A stretch of 64,000 nucleotides of DNA from Oxobacter pfennigii (GTDB lineage Bacteria > Bacillota > Clostridia > Clostridiales > Oxobacteraceae). The notes beneath the pieces were generated by a model. The model did not search any database. It had not been told where the DNA came from and worked only from the letters and a program-made list of their open reading frames with translations. Position 1 is the first letter of the stretch. Every line of letters starts with the position of its first letter. Position numbers and translations under genes: made by a program. Shown here in pieces: positions 26,906-35,390 of the stretch. The stretch covers positions 92,804 to 156,803 of the forward strand of contig NZ_LKET01000014.1 of NCBI RefSeq assembly GCF_001317355.1, read 5' to 3'.

Positions 26906-27697
26906 TTAAAGGTAATATTGTATTTCTTCTGTTTTTCCCGCAAAATTGAGAATTTTTAATATCTTAGCTCTTAAGTTTAAAAAGTCAGGTAAGTCCCTTC
27001 CGCGGGGCCGGCTTATATCTACCTGGATTATACTTTCGATTTTAGCGGGCCTTGGTGTCATAACAAATATCCTGTCGCTTAAATAAATGGCTTCATCTAC
27101 ATCATGGGTTACCATTACAGTAGTAGTTCCCCTCTCCTGCCATATCTTTATAAGCTCATCCTGCATATTCATCCTGGTGAAGGCATCCAGCGCTCCAAAA
27201 GGCTCATCCAAGAGCAATACCTTGGGATGATTGACTAAGGCCCTTGCAAGGGCTGCTCTTTGAGCCATACCCCCCGATAACTGGTGAGGATAGGATTTTT
27301 CAAAGCCTTCCAGGCCTACAAGCCGTATAAAATCCAATACTTCATTTTCCTTATCCTTGTATATGTTCCTGACTTTTAAACCAAAAGCTACGTTTTCATA
27401 AACATTAAGCCATGGAAAGAGAGTAGGATCCTGAAACACAAGACCTCGCTCATAACTTGGTTGCGTAATGGGTACATTATCCAATGTGAATTCCCCTTTA
27501 TCCGGTTGGGTAAGGCCTGCAAGGAGCCTTAAAAATGTGGATTTTCCACATCCGGATGGCCCTATAAGGGAAATGAATTCTCCGGCTTTTATATCCACTG
27601 CAACATCCTGCAATGCTACCACCGGCTGTCCGTCCTGCTGAAGGAAGGTTTTTCGAATATTTTTTGCTTTTATGCTGCCATTCAGTTGTTCTACCAT
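26906..27697 (-). CDS. ABC transporter ATPase, SsuB/TauB type
   Basis: 263 residues with Walker A GPSGCGKST, the Q-loop FQDPTLFPW, signature LSGGMAQRAALARAL, Walker B VLLLDEPFGALD and the switch histidine in VMVTHDVDEA. It powers the importer formed with the permease (27691-28695) and lipoprotein (25779-26876). Its start overlaps the permease gene by seven bases, which suggests translational coupling. Confidence 0.93.
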   Translation of the reverse strand: MVEQLNGSIKAKNIRKTFLQQDGQPVVALQDVAVDIKAGEFISLIGPSGCGKSTFLRLLAGLTQPDKGEFTLDNVPITQPSYERGLVFQDPTLFPWLNVYENVAFGLKVRNIYKDKENEVLDFIRLVGLEGFEKSYPHQLSGGMAQRAALARALVNHPKVLLLDEPFGALDAFTRMNMQDELIKIWQERGTTTVMVTHDVDEAIYLSDRIFVMTPRPAKIESIIQVDISRPRGRDLPDFLNLRAKILKILNFAGKTEEIQYYL

Positions 27698-28695
27698 TTA
27701 ATAACCCCCTTCTGCCATCCTAATACTCTGTCACGGACTTTAAACATTAAGGTTATGATAAACGAGAAAGTAAAAGCTATTACCATTAGACCTGCATAAA
27801 CATTGGCATATGAGAGCATTTCCCTCTGCCAGTTTATATACCAGCCTATACCGAATTTTACTCCCAGCATTTCTGCTGTCATTAAAGTAATGAAGGAGGA
27901 GCAAGTACCGTTGAAGATGCCTATAAAAATACTTGGCATGGCATCGGGCAGTGCAATCTTGAAAATTTTCTGCAAGGTACTTGCTCCAAGAGTACTGGAC
28001 ACTTCAAAGTAAGCATTTTTTACATTTGATATTCCAGAGCTGGTTAATACCGTTGTAGGAAACCACACAGCAAGAGCTATTAAAAATACGCTGGCCTGAA
28101 AGGAATTTGCAAAAGATACCAACGCAATAGGCACCCAGGCTGTTGAGGGTATAGGTCCTAAGATCTTAATAAGGGGGTTTACCCAATAACTCCAGCCCTT
28201 GCTCCAGCCTACAAGTATTCCTGTAGTTATACCTATGGTTGCTCCTAAAATATATCCCAGGCCTAAAAGCCTTCCGGAATAAGCAAGGCATTTCAATATG
28301 AATTGCCATTCTTCCATAAAGACCTTTAATATTCTGTCAGGATTTGGAAAATATATTGCAGGAAGCAGCATAAGCTTCAAGGTTACGAAATTCAATATAT
28401 TTAAAAGTGCTATCACTGTTGTTATAAACCAGGATTTATAGGCATATTTTTCTCTTACCTTTTCATTAAACAGCGATAAAAGAGCCAGACCCAAAGTTAT
28501 CCCAATTGTAATAATTAAGGCTATAGTAAAATAAGGCAGCGGCTTTTGAGTATAACGTGGGCTGTTTGGCATCAGAAGGTGAACTAAAAGCGCCAACAAA
28601 GCGCTGAAAGTCGGGAGCAATGTCTTAATATTAAACACTATAGCCGGGTTCTCCCTGGATGTCACCGCAATGCCGGTATTACTGATGTCAGACAT
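27691..28695 (-). CDS. ABC transporter permease, SsuC/TauC type, with an extra N-terminal membrane region
   Basis: 334 residues, about 75 more than a typical SsuC. The C-terminal 200 residues are the usual binding-protein-dependent permease domain, including the GASTLQKIFKIALPDAMPSI coupling motif. The first 120 residues add about three hydrophobic segments (around 26-42, 55-75 and 92-112). It follows the nifD-like gene with a 17-base gap, so it is cotranscribed with the enzyme genes. Confidence 0.88.
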   Translation of the reverse strand: MSDISNTGIAVTSRENPAIVFNIKTLLPTFSALLALLVHLLMPNSPRYTQKPLPYFTIALIITIGITLGLALLSLFNEKVREKYAYKSWFITTVIALLNILNFVTLKLMLLPAIYFPNPDRILKVFMEEWQFILKCLAYSGRLLGLGYILGATIGITTGILVGWSKGWSYWVNPLIKILGPIPSTAWVPIALVSFANSFQASVFLIALAVWFPTTVLTSSGISNVKNAYFEVSSTLGASTLQKIFKIALPDAMPSIFIGIFNGTCSSFITLMTAEMLGVKFGIGWYINWQREMLSYANVYAGLMVIAFTFSFIITLMFKVRDRVLGWQKGVIKW

Positions 28696-28712
28696 AATAC
28701 TTCCTCCTTTCT

Positions 28713-30239
28713 TTATACTGCGTCCTGGCTTTTGATATAAGTGAATGGATCCTTTTCATACCATTCCTTTTTATATGGAAGCAAGGTGTTCTCTGCAAGC
28801 TTTTTATTGAACTGGCTGTTCCTCACTATCCTGTTCAGCCTTCTTGCCACTTCGAATGTTCCCGAATAACCCAGGTAATTGTACCCTGGTCCGAAAAGGG
28901 GCAAAATTGGAAGGCCGTATTTAGCTGAAATATTGTTTCCGCCGGTATGGGTGATAAAAACATCGGGTTTCAAAAGATTGATTAAATTTGATTGTTCAAA
29001 GGGCTGGTTTGTTGCCACATCTATAACCACATCTTCTACATCTTCTAATGCTTCGAATATGGGTTCTATAAATTTATCAAAGTGATGGGCTTTAAAGCCT
29101 ACAACCTCCATTCCAAGATCCTGTATTATTTCGGCTGTTGCCACAATACGAACCTCTCCTCCGGCTAGGAATACTTTTTTCCGGGAAAGTATCTTGCGAT
29201 AAGGTTCAAGACTTTTATCAAGAAGCTCATTTTCATCTTTTATCAATAGATGTGCTTCTTTTTCAAGACCAAAATATTCTGCGATTTTTAAAATCCAGCG
29301 GTCTGTATTTTTTCTGCCTATGGGAATAGTATCTATAAGGAAAGGTATATCGTATTTTTCCTTTAAATGTTCAACGAAATAGTCATCATGGGTACCGCAA
29401 ATACTTACATTTAACGAAGTTTCCAGTGAATACTCAAAATCTTCGGGTTTTGCATAGCAAGGAATAAAGTTAACATTTAATCCTATGGCATTTAACAGTC
29501 TTTGAAGCTCCAGTTCATCTGCTCTGCTCATGGATGAAACATTCAAAATATTTACATTGCGGCTTATCCTGTACTGCTCCTTTAGCTTTTCAAAGTCAGG
29601 TTCGGCAATATATTCACGCCTTTCGGGCTTTCTTATATAATTTTTAAGAATTCCATGATATACTGCGTCATAAGCTGTTGCCATTACCTTTGTCTTAAAA
29701 CCTTCGCAATGTATGGGTACAATAATTGATGCAGTCTGAGTTTGAAGGTCTGCCAGTATGCTGTCTATATCATCACCTATTAATGCAGGTACGCAGCCAT
29801 TAGCTACGATGATTGTATCCGGCCGGAATTCTTTGTCTGCATAAAGAACCGCTTCTCTTAGCTTTCTTTCTCCTCCACCTATTACATCGGCTTCATCCAG
29901 ATTAGTGTTAAGCCATACAACTCCGTCTGCCTTGGGATCCCTTAATTGCTTGAAGGATTTGTTAACTCCCACATTGCTTATGCTGCAGGCTCCGCAGCCT
30001 ATAGGCGAGTGCATTATAATAACGGCGTTGCGTAATGTGTTCAAAATTGCCAAACTCAATGTAAACTGACATCCCTGAGTTTGGGAAAAGCGCCTTCCTG
30101 CAAGGTTCAAGCATCCGGTTTCTGAGAAGCAACCGCCTTTTGAACATTTAATCATTTCATCAACTGTTCCGCCAAAGGCAATGTTGGCCTTCAATCTGTC
30201 TTCACGGGCCGGTGCTGATTTTGCGTTTAAATAATTCAT
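28713..30239 (-). CDS. NifD-like catalytic subunit of a nitrogenase-like reductase
   Basis: 508 residues. C57, C82 and C149 (GCQF, IGCGACS, NGCVPALIGDD) have the 25- and 67-residue spacing of the NifD P-cluster ligands. C281 in VSICGTHDDYF is the candidate ligand for a second cofactor. The CEGF motif (178-181) is kept. By hand alignment, NifD Gln191 and His195 are replaced by M186 and Y190, and no histidine stands where His442 should be, before GPGYNYLGYSG. True N2 reduction is therefore unlikely. Extra N-terminal cysteines C32, C37 and C43 are present. The closest described systems by context are methylthio-alkane reductases (MarD). Confidence 0.85.
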   Translation of the reverse strand: MNYLNAKSAPAREDRLKANIAFGGTVDEMIKCSKGGCFSETGCLNLAGRRFSQTQGCQFTLSLAILNTLRNAVIIMHSPIGCGACSISNVGVNKSFKQLRDPKADGVVWLNTNLDEADVIGGGERKLREAVLYADKEFRPDTIIVANGCVPALIGDDIDSILADLQTQTASIIVPIHCEGFKTKVMATAYDAVYHGILKNYIRKPERREYIAEPDFEKLKEQYRISRNVNILNVSSMSRADELELQRLLNAIGLNVNFIPCYAKPEDFEYSLETSLNVSICGTHDDYFVEHLKEKYDIPFLIDTIPIGRKNTDRWILKIAEYFGLEKEAHLLIKDENELLDKSLEPYRKILSRKKVFLAGGEVRIVATAEIIQDLGMEVVGFKAHHFDKFIEPIFEALEDVEDVVIDVATNQPFEQSNLINLLKPDVFITHTGGNNISAKYGLPILPLFGPGYNYLGYSGTFEVARRLNRIVRNSQFNKKLAENTLLPYKKEWYEKDPFTYIKSQDAV

Positions 30240-30250
30240 ACAAGTCCCTC

Positions 30251-31591
30251 CTATCTACCTGCAACAATAATACTTAATAAATCTTCAGTTATACTCAATG
30301 CCCCGTTAAATCCTGCATAAGTCCGGTTTAATACAACCCTGTTTGTAACGGGATAAGATAATGTCAAAAGAGGAAATCCAAACTCTGCCGATAAATCTCT
30401 CTCAAATACGCTTCCCACTACCACTGCAGGATTAAAAGCATCGTAATAGCGGTCATTTCTGTTTTGAGGCCAAATTTGCGCTATATATTTTTTAACCGAT
30501 GATGCATCAGTATCAAATTTTACAACGGGTGAAATCCCAGACTCCAGATTTTCAAAACGCTTTAAAAGCTTTTGCTTTTGATTGTCATCCAGAAAATCTG
30601 TTATAACAACAAGCTCGGGAATCCACCCCAATTCATCTGATAAAAAACGGGTAACTGCCGGAGCATAATTCCCATCACTGACTACAACGGCATACCGCTG
30701 CAGATCTATGTCATTATAAATGTCTGCAATTCTTTCAAGGTAATTATAATAAACTGATTTTTCTTCCTTTATCACAGACTGTGTTAAGGATTCATCCAAG
30801 TCCAAGGCTTTAGATACATTGTTTAAGAAAGCCTCCGTTGCAATTGCTCCAATAGGAAATTCTGTTGTAATATAAGGAACATTGTGTACTTCTTCAAATT
30901 CTCTTGCCACACTTTCCCCATATACATCAGATACCACTATATTCAAGCTGGCTTGACCGGAATTTTTAATATCGTCAAGGGTTTCACCCTCTCCGAAAAA
31001 AGTGTTTACTTTAAGACCTAATTTTGAAAGGAGTCTTTTAATTTCTCTTAAATTTCCCTCCCAGAATACATCCTGTGCCGGAACAATACCCAATACATTT
31101 ACCGACTTAGGTACTTTTACACTGGTTTTAAAAACATATTTTTTAACCAATGCACTTAATACAAGTTCATATCCTGTAAAGGAATTCCCTCGGAAACTTG
31201 GAGTATGAACTGCAATTACTAATTTTTCCGAATCTAAAAATTCAGAGGCAACAGAATCTAAATCATCACCTATCATCTCAACCATACAGCCAGTAAGTAT
31301 GAGATATATATCTCCGTCCATGATTTCAAGGGTGGTGGCTATTTGTTCACGCAGCCTATCTTCCCCGCCGAAAACAATGTCTCTCTCCACCACATTGGTG
31401 CTTGATAAAGAAAGCCCTCCACAATATCCTCCGCCTAAATACCCGGCACCGGGATTAATGGCATTATGCAGATTGTGGCCGCAGCCTGCCGAAGCGTGAA
31501 TAACAGGTATAGCCCTGGGTATTGCCCTTAAAGTAGCAAGAGCACCGCCTAATGCACAGGCATACCGCGGTCTGTCAACAAATTTGCTCAA
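30251..31591 (-). CDS. NifK-like subunit of a nitrogenase-like reductase
   Basis: 446 residues from a TTG start with a GGAGGAGAG box. It is shorter than NifK and lacks its N-terminal extension. C12, C37 and C102 (YACALGG, SAGCGHN, LTGCMVEMIGDD) match the three P-cluster cysteines in order, and C57 is extra. The C-terminal NRTYAGFNGALSITEDLL is typical of NifK/NifN/MarK ends. It should pair with the NifD-like subunit encoded 11 bases downstream. Absence of separate nifE and nifN genes means this pair is the enzyme and not a scaffold, though a scaffold role cannot be excluded from sequence alone. Confidence 0.85.
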   Translation of the reverse strand: MSKFVDRPRYACALGGALATLRAIPRAIPVIHASAGCGHNLHNAINPGAGYLGGGYCGGLSLSSTNVVERDIVFGGEDRLREQIATTLEIMDGDIYLILTGCMVEMIGDDLDSVASEFLDSEKLVIAVHTPSFRGNSFTGYELVLSALVKKYVFKTSVKVPKSVNVLGIVPAQDVFWEGNLREIKRLLSKLGLKVNTFFGEGETLDDIKNSGQASLNIVVSDVYGESVAREFEEVHNVPYITTEFPIGAIATEAFLNNVSKALDLDESLTQSVIKEEKSVYYNYLERIADIYNDIDLQRYAVVVSDGNYAPAVTRFLSDELGWIPELVVITDFLDDNQKQKLLKRFENLESGISPVVKFDTDASSVKKYIAQIWPQNRNDRYYDAFNPAVVVGSVFERDLSAEFGFPLLTLSYPVTNRVVLNRTYAGFNGALSITEDLLSIIVAGR

Positions 31592-31631
31592 TTTTTCTCT
31601 CCTCCATTAAATAAAATAATCAATTGCTTCT

Positions 31632-32525
31632 TTAACCATGTGAAAAAGTTTGTTCCAGTCCTCCGTACTCATAGAGAAGGCCGGATAAATCTCCCTTTCC
31701 CGGTATGCCGCAGGCATCTGCCCGGCAGTGCTGGCAATGCCGGAATACCGGCAGGTATTCTTCAGCATCTATACGCGCTTTGTTGAGTTCACCGCAATCG
31801 GGTGAAGATACACAATCCATCTCATATTGAGGAATCAAAGGAATAATATTAACTATTGAAGCTCCCAATCCTTGGACAGTCTTTGCTATCTCTTTTATAT
31901 GAAAATGGTTTATTCCAGGAATGAGCACAATATTTATTTTGATCATGGCTCCCAATTCAGCCATTTTTCTTATACCTGCTTTTTGTGCATTGATCAGCAT
32001 ATTCATAGCTTCTATCCCCTCATAAACTTTTCCATCAATTAATACATAAGAGCAAATTTTCTCCAAAACATAAGGGTCCACAGCATTAACTGTAACCGTA
32101 ACGGTTTTGACTCCCGCATTCCATATATCCTCTGCATATCTTTCTAGCAAAAGACCATTGGTGCTTAAACAATTTATAAGCTCCGGATGGCGTTCATGAA
32201 TAAGATTGAAAGTCTTTATGGCATGCGGCGTTGCCAGAGTATCACCAGGACCTGCTATACCTGCAACGGTAATTTCGGGGCAAAGCTTTAATGATTTATC
32301 CACTATCCCAATTGCTTTTTCAGGTGAAAGCAATTCTCTCGTAACCCCGGGGCGCTGTTCAAATTTATTAAAGCTCCTCTTGCAAAATTTGCATTGTATA
32401 TTACAAACAGGGCTCACGGGAAGATGCACCCTGCCGCTTGTCATATTGGCCCCGCCGCTGAAGCAGGGATGGCGGTTGGATATATTTTCGAAGCGTTTAT
32501 CAATTTCAATATCAAAGCATGCCAT
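31632..32525 (-). CDS. NifB-like radical SAM protein (Fe-S cofactor core synthesis)
   Basis: 297 residues. The N-terminus HPCFSGGANMTSGRVHLPV leads to the radical SAM CxxxCxxC motif in VCNIQCKFCKR. GIAGPGDTLA and the C-terminal CQHCRADACG match NifB. NifB fuses two 4Fe-4S clusters and inserts a carbide to make NifB-co, the core of nitrogenase cofactors. The NifX-like domain that ends many NifBs is absent here and is encoded separately at 25295-25663. NifB plus NifHDK-like genes without NifEN is the composition described for marBHDK. Confidence 0.9.
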   Translation of the reverse strand: MACFDIEIDKRFENISNRHPCFSGGANMTSGRVHLPVSPVCNIQCKFCKRSFNKFEQRPGVTRELLSPEKAIGIVDKSLKLCPEITVAGIAGPGDTLATPHAIKTFNLIHERHPELINCLSTNGLLLERYAEDIWNAGVKTVTVTVNAVDPYVLEKICSYVLIDGKVYEGIEAMNMLINAQKAGIRKMAELGAMIKINIVLIPGINHFHIKEIAKTVQGLGASIVNIIPLIPQYEMDCVSSPDCGELNKARIDAEEYLPVFRHCQHCRADACGIPGKGDLSGLLYEYGGLEQTFSHG

Positions 32526-32543
32526 AATCTAACCTTCTTTACA

Positions 32544-33491
32544 CTAGAATTTTCTTTCCAAACTATTGAATAATGGCGTAGATAAATATCTCTCCCCTGT
32601 ATCGGGAAGCAGAACCACAATAATTTTGCCTTCAAATTCCGGCCGCTTAGCAATCTGAGTAGCTGCAAAAGCAGCGGCACCAGAAGAGATACCAACAAGA
32701 ATCCCTTCAATTTGCGCCAGAGCCTGGGAAGTTTCATATGCTTCCTCTGTCCTGACCTTGTATACTTCATCATAAATTTCAGTATTTAAAACTGTTGGAA
32801 CAAAACCTGCGCCTATTCCCTGGATTCCGTGGGAACCGGGAGCTGAACCTGAAAGTACCGCAGAATCAAAGGGCTCTACTGCTATAATTTTTATATTGGG
32901 ATTTTTTTCTTTGAGTGCTTCACCAACACCGGTAAGTGTACCGCCTGTGCCTACACCTGCTATAAAGGCTGCAATTTCTCCGTTTGTATCACTCCATATT
33001 TCTTCAGCAGTTGTTTCCCTGTGAATTTTTGGGTTGACCGGATTATTGAACTGCTGGGGAATAAAAGAATTAGGTATTTGAGATGAAAGCTCTTCAGCCT
33101 TTCTTATTGCACCTTTCATCCCGTCTTTTCCGGGAGTAAGCACCAATTCAGCATTGAGAGCTTTTAGAAGATTGCGCCTTTCTATACTCATGGTTTCCGG
33201 CATGGTTAAAATCAATCGATAACCTTTGGAAGCCGCCACAAAGGCCAGTCCGACACCGGTGTTGCCGCTGGTAGGCTCGATGATAACCGTGTCTTTGTTG
33301 ATTATTCCTCTATCTTCAGCGTCCTTTATCATAGCATAAGCTATCCTGTCCTTGACGCTGCCCAAGGGATTGAAATATTCAAGTTTGGCTACAAGCCGTC
33401 CCTTTATGCTCTGTTTCTTGTTATAATCCGTTAATTCCAATAATGGCGTGTTACCTATCAGATCAGTCAATTTGGATGCTATTCCTGCCAT
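32544..33491 (-). CDS. cysK: Cysteine synthase, copy 2, first gene of the nitrogenase-like operon
   Basis: 315 residues from ATG at 33491, eight bases after GGGGG. A TTG at 33506 overlaps that box. The PLP lysine lies in NPLGSVKDRIAYAM, followed by [15 protein letters not shown] and GVGTGGTLTGVGE. It is clearly related to copy 1 but not recently duplicated. As first gene of the operon it could capture sulfide as cysteine, supply sulfur for the Fe-S clusters, or act as a sulfur sensor with an Rrf2 regulator. These roles are inferred. Confidence 0.93.
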   Translation of the reverse strand: MAGIASKLTDLIGNTPLLELTDYNKKQSIKGRLVAKLEYFNPLGSVKDRIAYAMIKDAEDRGIINKDTVIIEPTSGNTGVGLAFVAASKGYRLILTMPETMSIERRNLLKALNAELVLTPGKDGMKGAIRKAEELSSQIPNSFIPQQFNNPVNPKIHRETTAEEIWSDTNGEIAAFIAGVGTGGTLTGVGEALKEKNPNIKIIAVEPFDSAVLSGSAPGSHGIQGIGAGFVPTVLNTEIYDEVYKVRTEEAYETSQALAQIEGILVGISSGAAAFAATQIAKRPEFEGKIIVVLLPDTGERYLSTPLFNSLERKF

Positions 33492-33558
33492 TAATTTTTC
33501 CCCCAATCCATTAAATATTATTTTATATATATGTTTAGTATGTTTTGATTTATATTGT

Positions 33559-33587
33559 ATTATATTCTGCTATGAAGATGATGTCAA
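33559..33587 (-). promoter_or_regulatory. Consensus sigma-A promoter of the nitrogenase-like operon
   Basis: Minus-strand TTGACA (33582-33587), 17-base spacer, TATAAT (33559-33564): a perfect consensus, about 65 bases before the cysK start. So strong a promoter implies control by a repressor. No clear dyad is seen at it. Confidence 0.85.
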
Positions 33588-33654
33588 CAATTATTGCATA
33601 CTTTTCTTATATTTTTTATATGTTTTCAATTTTGAAAAAATTATAACGAAACGC

Positions 33655-33688
33655 AAAAAATCCTCTTGCCATTTTAAAGAGGATTTTT
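33655..33688. terminator. Terminator between the small unknown gene and the nitrogenase-like operon
   Basis: AAAAAATCCTCTT and AAGAGGATTTTT form a stem with an 8-base loop. It ends minus-strand transcription coming from 33791-34114 and so insulates the operon promoter. Confidence 0.75.
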
Positions 33689-33790
33689 ACGTTTTTTAAA
33701 AATATAACCCTATATAATTATTTATGAGAAATAAAATTGTCAAAACTGCAAAATATGTGGTATTTGAAAGCTTTAAAGAAAAGATATAGC

Positions 33791-34114
33791 TTATGTCCTC
33801 CATAGCCTTTCTATTTTTTTCATAGCCTCATCCCGTAGTTTGGTATGAACATTGCTAATCCTGATGCCATCAATCAATCCTTGGCGGTATAATATTTTTT
33901 CTGCTATTAAATCCCGCTCACCCCTGGTATCTTCCAGTTCTTCTAATATTTCATGATATTCAACAGGTAATTCTTTATAAATCTCTTTAAGCATTTTTAA
34001 GATCGATACAGTAAATTCTTTATATCTTCTGTTGTTTTTTGCAGTATCATTTTGAATGTCATGTACTCTATTATCTGTCGTTTCAATTAAGAACCTGTAA
34101 AAATTCCTTACCAT
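33791..34114 (-). CDS. Small helical protein of unknown function
   Basis: 107 residues with an AAAGGAGG box. The sequence is charged and mainly helical, with two parts: MVRNFYRFLIETTDNRVHD and a heptad-like region YKELPVEYHEILEELED...AEKILYRQGLIDGIRI. The last pattern recalls small Firmicute proteins of the DUF6809 kind, but I do not claim membership. A consensus promoter at 34345-34373 reads toward it and contains an operator-like dyad that also occurs at the promoter of the divergent XRE regulator gene. It may therefore be a target of that regulator. Confidence 0.6.
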   Translation of the reverse strand: MVRNFYRFLIETTDNRVHDIQNDTAKNNRRYKEFTVSILKMLKEIYKELPVEYHEILEELEDTRGERDLIAEKILYRQGLIDGIRISNVHTKLRDEAMKKIERLWRT

Positions 34115-34344
34115 AACACTAACCTCCTTTTTATAGCATCAACTTGTGTTTATATAAGTACGGCAGATGCATTTGTTTAAAGCTATTTCATGCAATTAAA
34201 TCCATATTTCATTTAACAATAGATTTGATTTTTACACTAAAATTCAGGAGAAAATATGTTATACGAACCGTTTATGTATACTTCCAATACATACAAATTA
34301 TTTATTCATCGGCTTTAAAGTAATATATTAATGGTTTCAAATTA

Positions 34345-34373
34345 ATTATAAGTTTGCTATGCAAACATGTCAA
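34345..34373 (-). promoter_or_regulatory. Consensus minus-strand promoter with operator in its spacer
   Basis: Minus-strand TTGACA (34368-34373), 17 bases, TATAAT (34345-34350). The spacer contains the perfect dyad GTTTGC-TAT-GCAAAC (34352-34366). Confidence 0.8.
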
Positions 34374-34381
34374 TAAAAATA

Positions 34382-34417
34382 TTTGCAAATTTTTAAATTT
34401 AGGTTTACAATGTAAAC
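34382..34417 (+). promoter_or_regulatory. Promoter of the XRE regulator with overlapping operator
   Basis: TTGCAA (34383-34388), 17-base spacer and TACAAT (34406-34411). The -10 lies within the perfect dyad GTTTACA-A-TGTAAAC (34403-34417), which matches the dyad in the divergent promoter (34352-34366). Confidence 0.65.
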
Positions 34418-34430
34418 AGAGGTGATGTAT

Positions 34431-35243
34431 ATGAGCACCATTGGAGAAAGAGTTAAAGAAATAAGGACTGATTACAATTTGACTTTAGACAAGTTCGGTA
34501 AGGAAACTGGTTTAAAAAAATCAGGCCTTTCACTTGTTGAAAAAAATGAAAGGTCATTAACGGAGCCTGTACTAAAAAATATAGTAGAAAGGTTCTGCGT
34601 TAATGAACAATGGCTTAAAGACGGTATTGGTGAGAAATATAGCATTGAAAAGAAAAATAAAAAAAATATTTTGCAAAATGAGCTAATTATGTCAACATTT
34701 CAATTGAAAAAAGACATTACAGAGCTTTTTAACAAAATGAAGGGGTTTGACGACGATGAAGTTCAAAGAATCCAGGATTCCCTGGAAATGCTCGCCCGGA
34801 TATTCAGCTGCCCTGTAGATAAAAATTTACGTTCGGGTTTTTTAACCTGCATGTTTGATTTGCTACTTAATCTTAAACAGTTTGTGGATTTGCTGTTATC
34901 CTATGGCATAGATACCGGCACTTTTCAGGAAGCAATTACAAAATATATCAATGCTTTTAATAATTCATTAGTTAAATTTGCTGAATTATTTATACATGAT
35001 TTTCAATCATATGATTTTAAGACACCACTAACATATAGTGACATGCATAACAATAAGAGAATAGTTGAAGGAGATGAACTGGAATTTTTAACGTTATATA
35101 ATTCAATGCCTGAAGCTGAAAAAGACAATCTAAGAGCCTATTTAAGGATACGCGATGATATAAATTCAATTGCTTTCGAAAGACAATCAGACCCTTTAGA
35201 AACTGTTACGGCTCCAGAACACTACGAAACAGAACCAGAATAA
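34431..35243 (+). CDS. XRE-family transcriptional regulator with long C-terminal region
   Basis: 270 residues from ATG at 34431, preceded at good spacing by AGAGGTG. The ATG at 34422 is too close to that box. Residues 1-65 are a Cro/C1-type helix-turn-helix (IGERVKEIRTDYNLTLDKFGKETGLKKSGLSLVEKNERSLTEPVLKNI is the region, rich in family positions). The remaining 200 residues are helical and unassigned. Two copies of a GTTTRCWATGYAAAC dyad lie at its own promoter and at the divergent one, so autoregulation and control of the 107-residue gene are likely. Confidence 0.8.
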   Translation: MSTIGERVKEIRTDYNLTLDKFGKETGLKKSGLSLVEKNERSLTEPVLKNIVERFCVNEQWLKDGIGEKYSIEKKNKKNILQNELIMSTFQLKKDITELFNKMKGFDDDEVQRIQDSLEMLARIFSCPVDKNLRSGFLTCMFDLLLNLKQFVDLLLSYGIDTGTFQEAITKYINAFNNSLVKFAELFIHDFQSYDFKTPLTYSDMHNNKRIVEGDELEFLTLYNSMPEAEKDNLRAYLRIRDDINSIAFERQSDPLETVTAPEHYETEPE

Positions 35244-35350
35244 AATGGCTATTTAAAGATAGTGGTTGCTTTCAAGTCAGTACAGGGAATCAAATTTTAA
35301 GATTAACTTATACATTTGAAAATCCTATTCCTTAAGCCTTAAAAATAACA

Positions 35351-35390
35351 CAAGCCTTTTGGTTGTCACCATCAGGCTTGATCTTTTTTG
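35351..35390 (+). terminator. Terminator after the XRE regulator gene
   Basis: CAAGCCT (35351-35357) and AGGCTTG (35374-35380) form a stem, followed by ATCTTTTTT. It overlaps the stop of the convergent gene. Confidence 0.55.

Noticed and set aside
24415..31591. Nitrogen fixation (true nifHDK)
   Set aside because: The NifD-like subunit lacks the glutamine and histidines needed for N2 reduction, nifE and nifN are absent, and the operon is mixed with sulfur genes.
24415..31591. Protochlorophyllide or Ni-sirohydrochlorin reductase (BchLNB, CfbCD)
   Set aside because: Those enzymes do not need NifB or NifX, and no tetrapyrrole genes are nearby.
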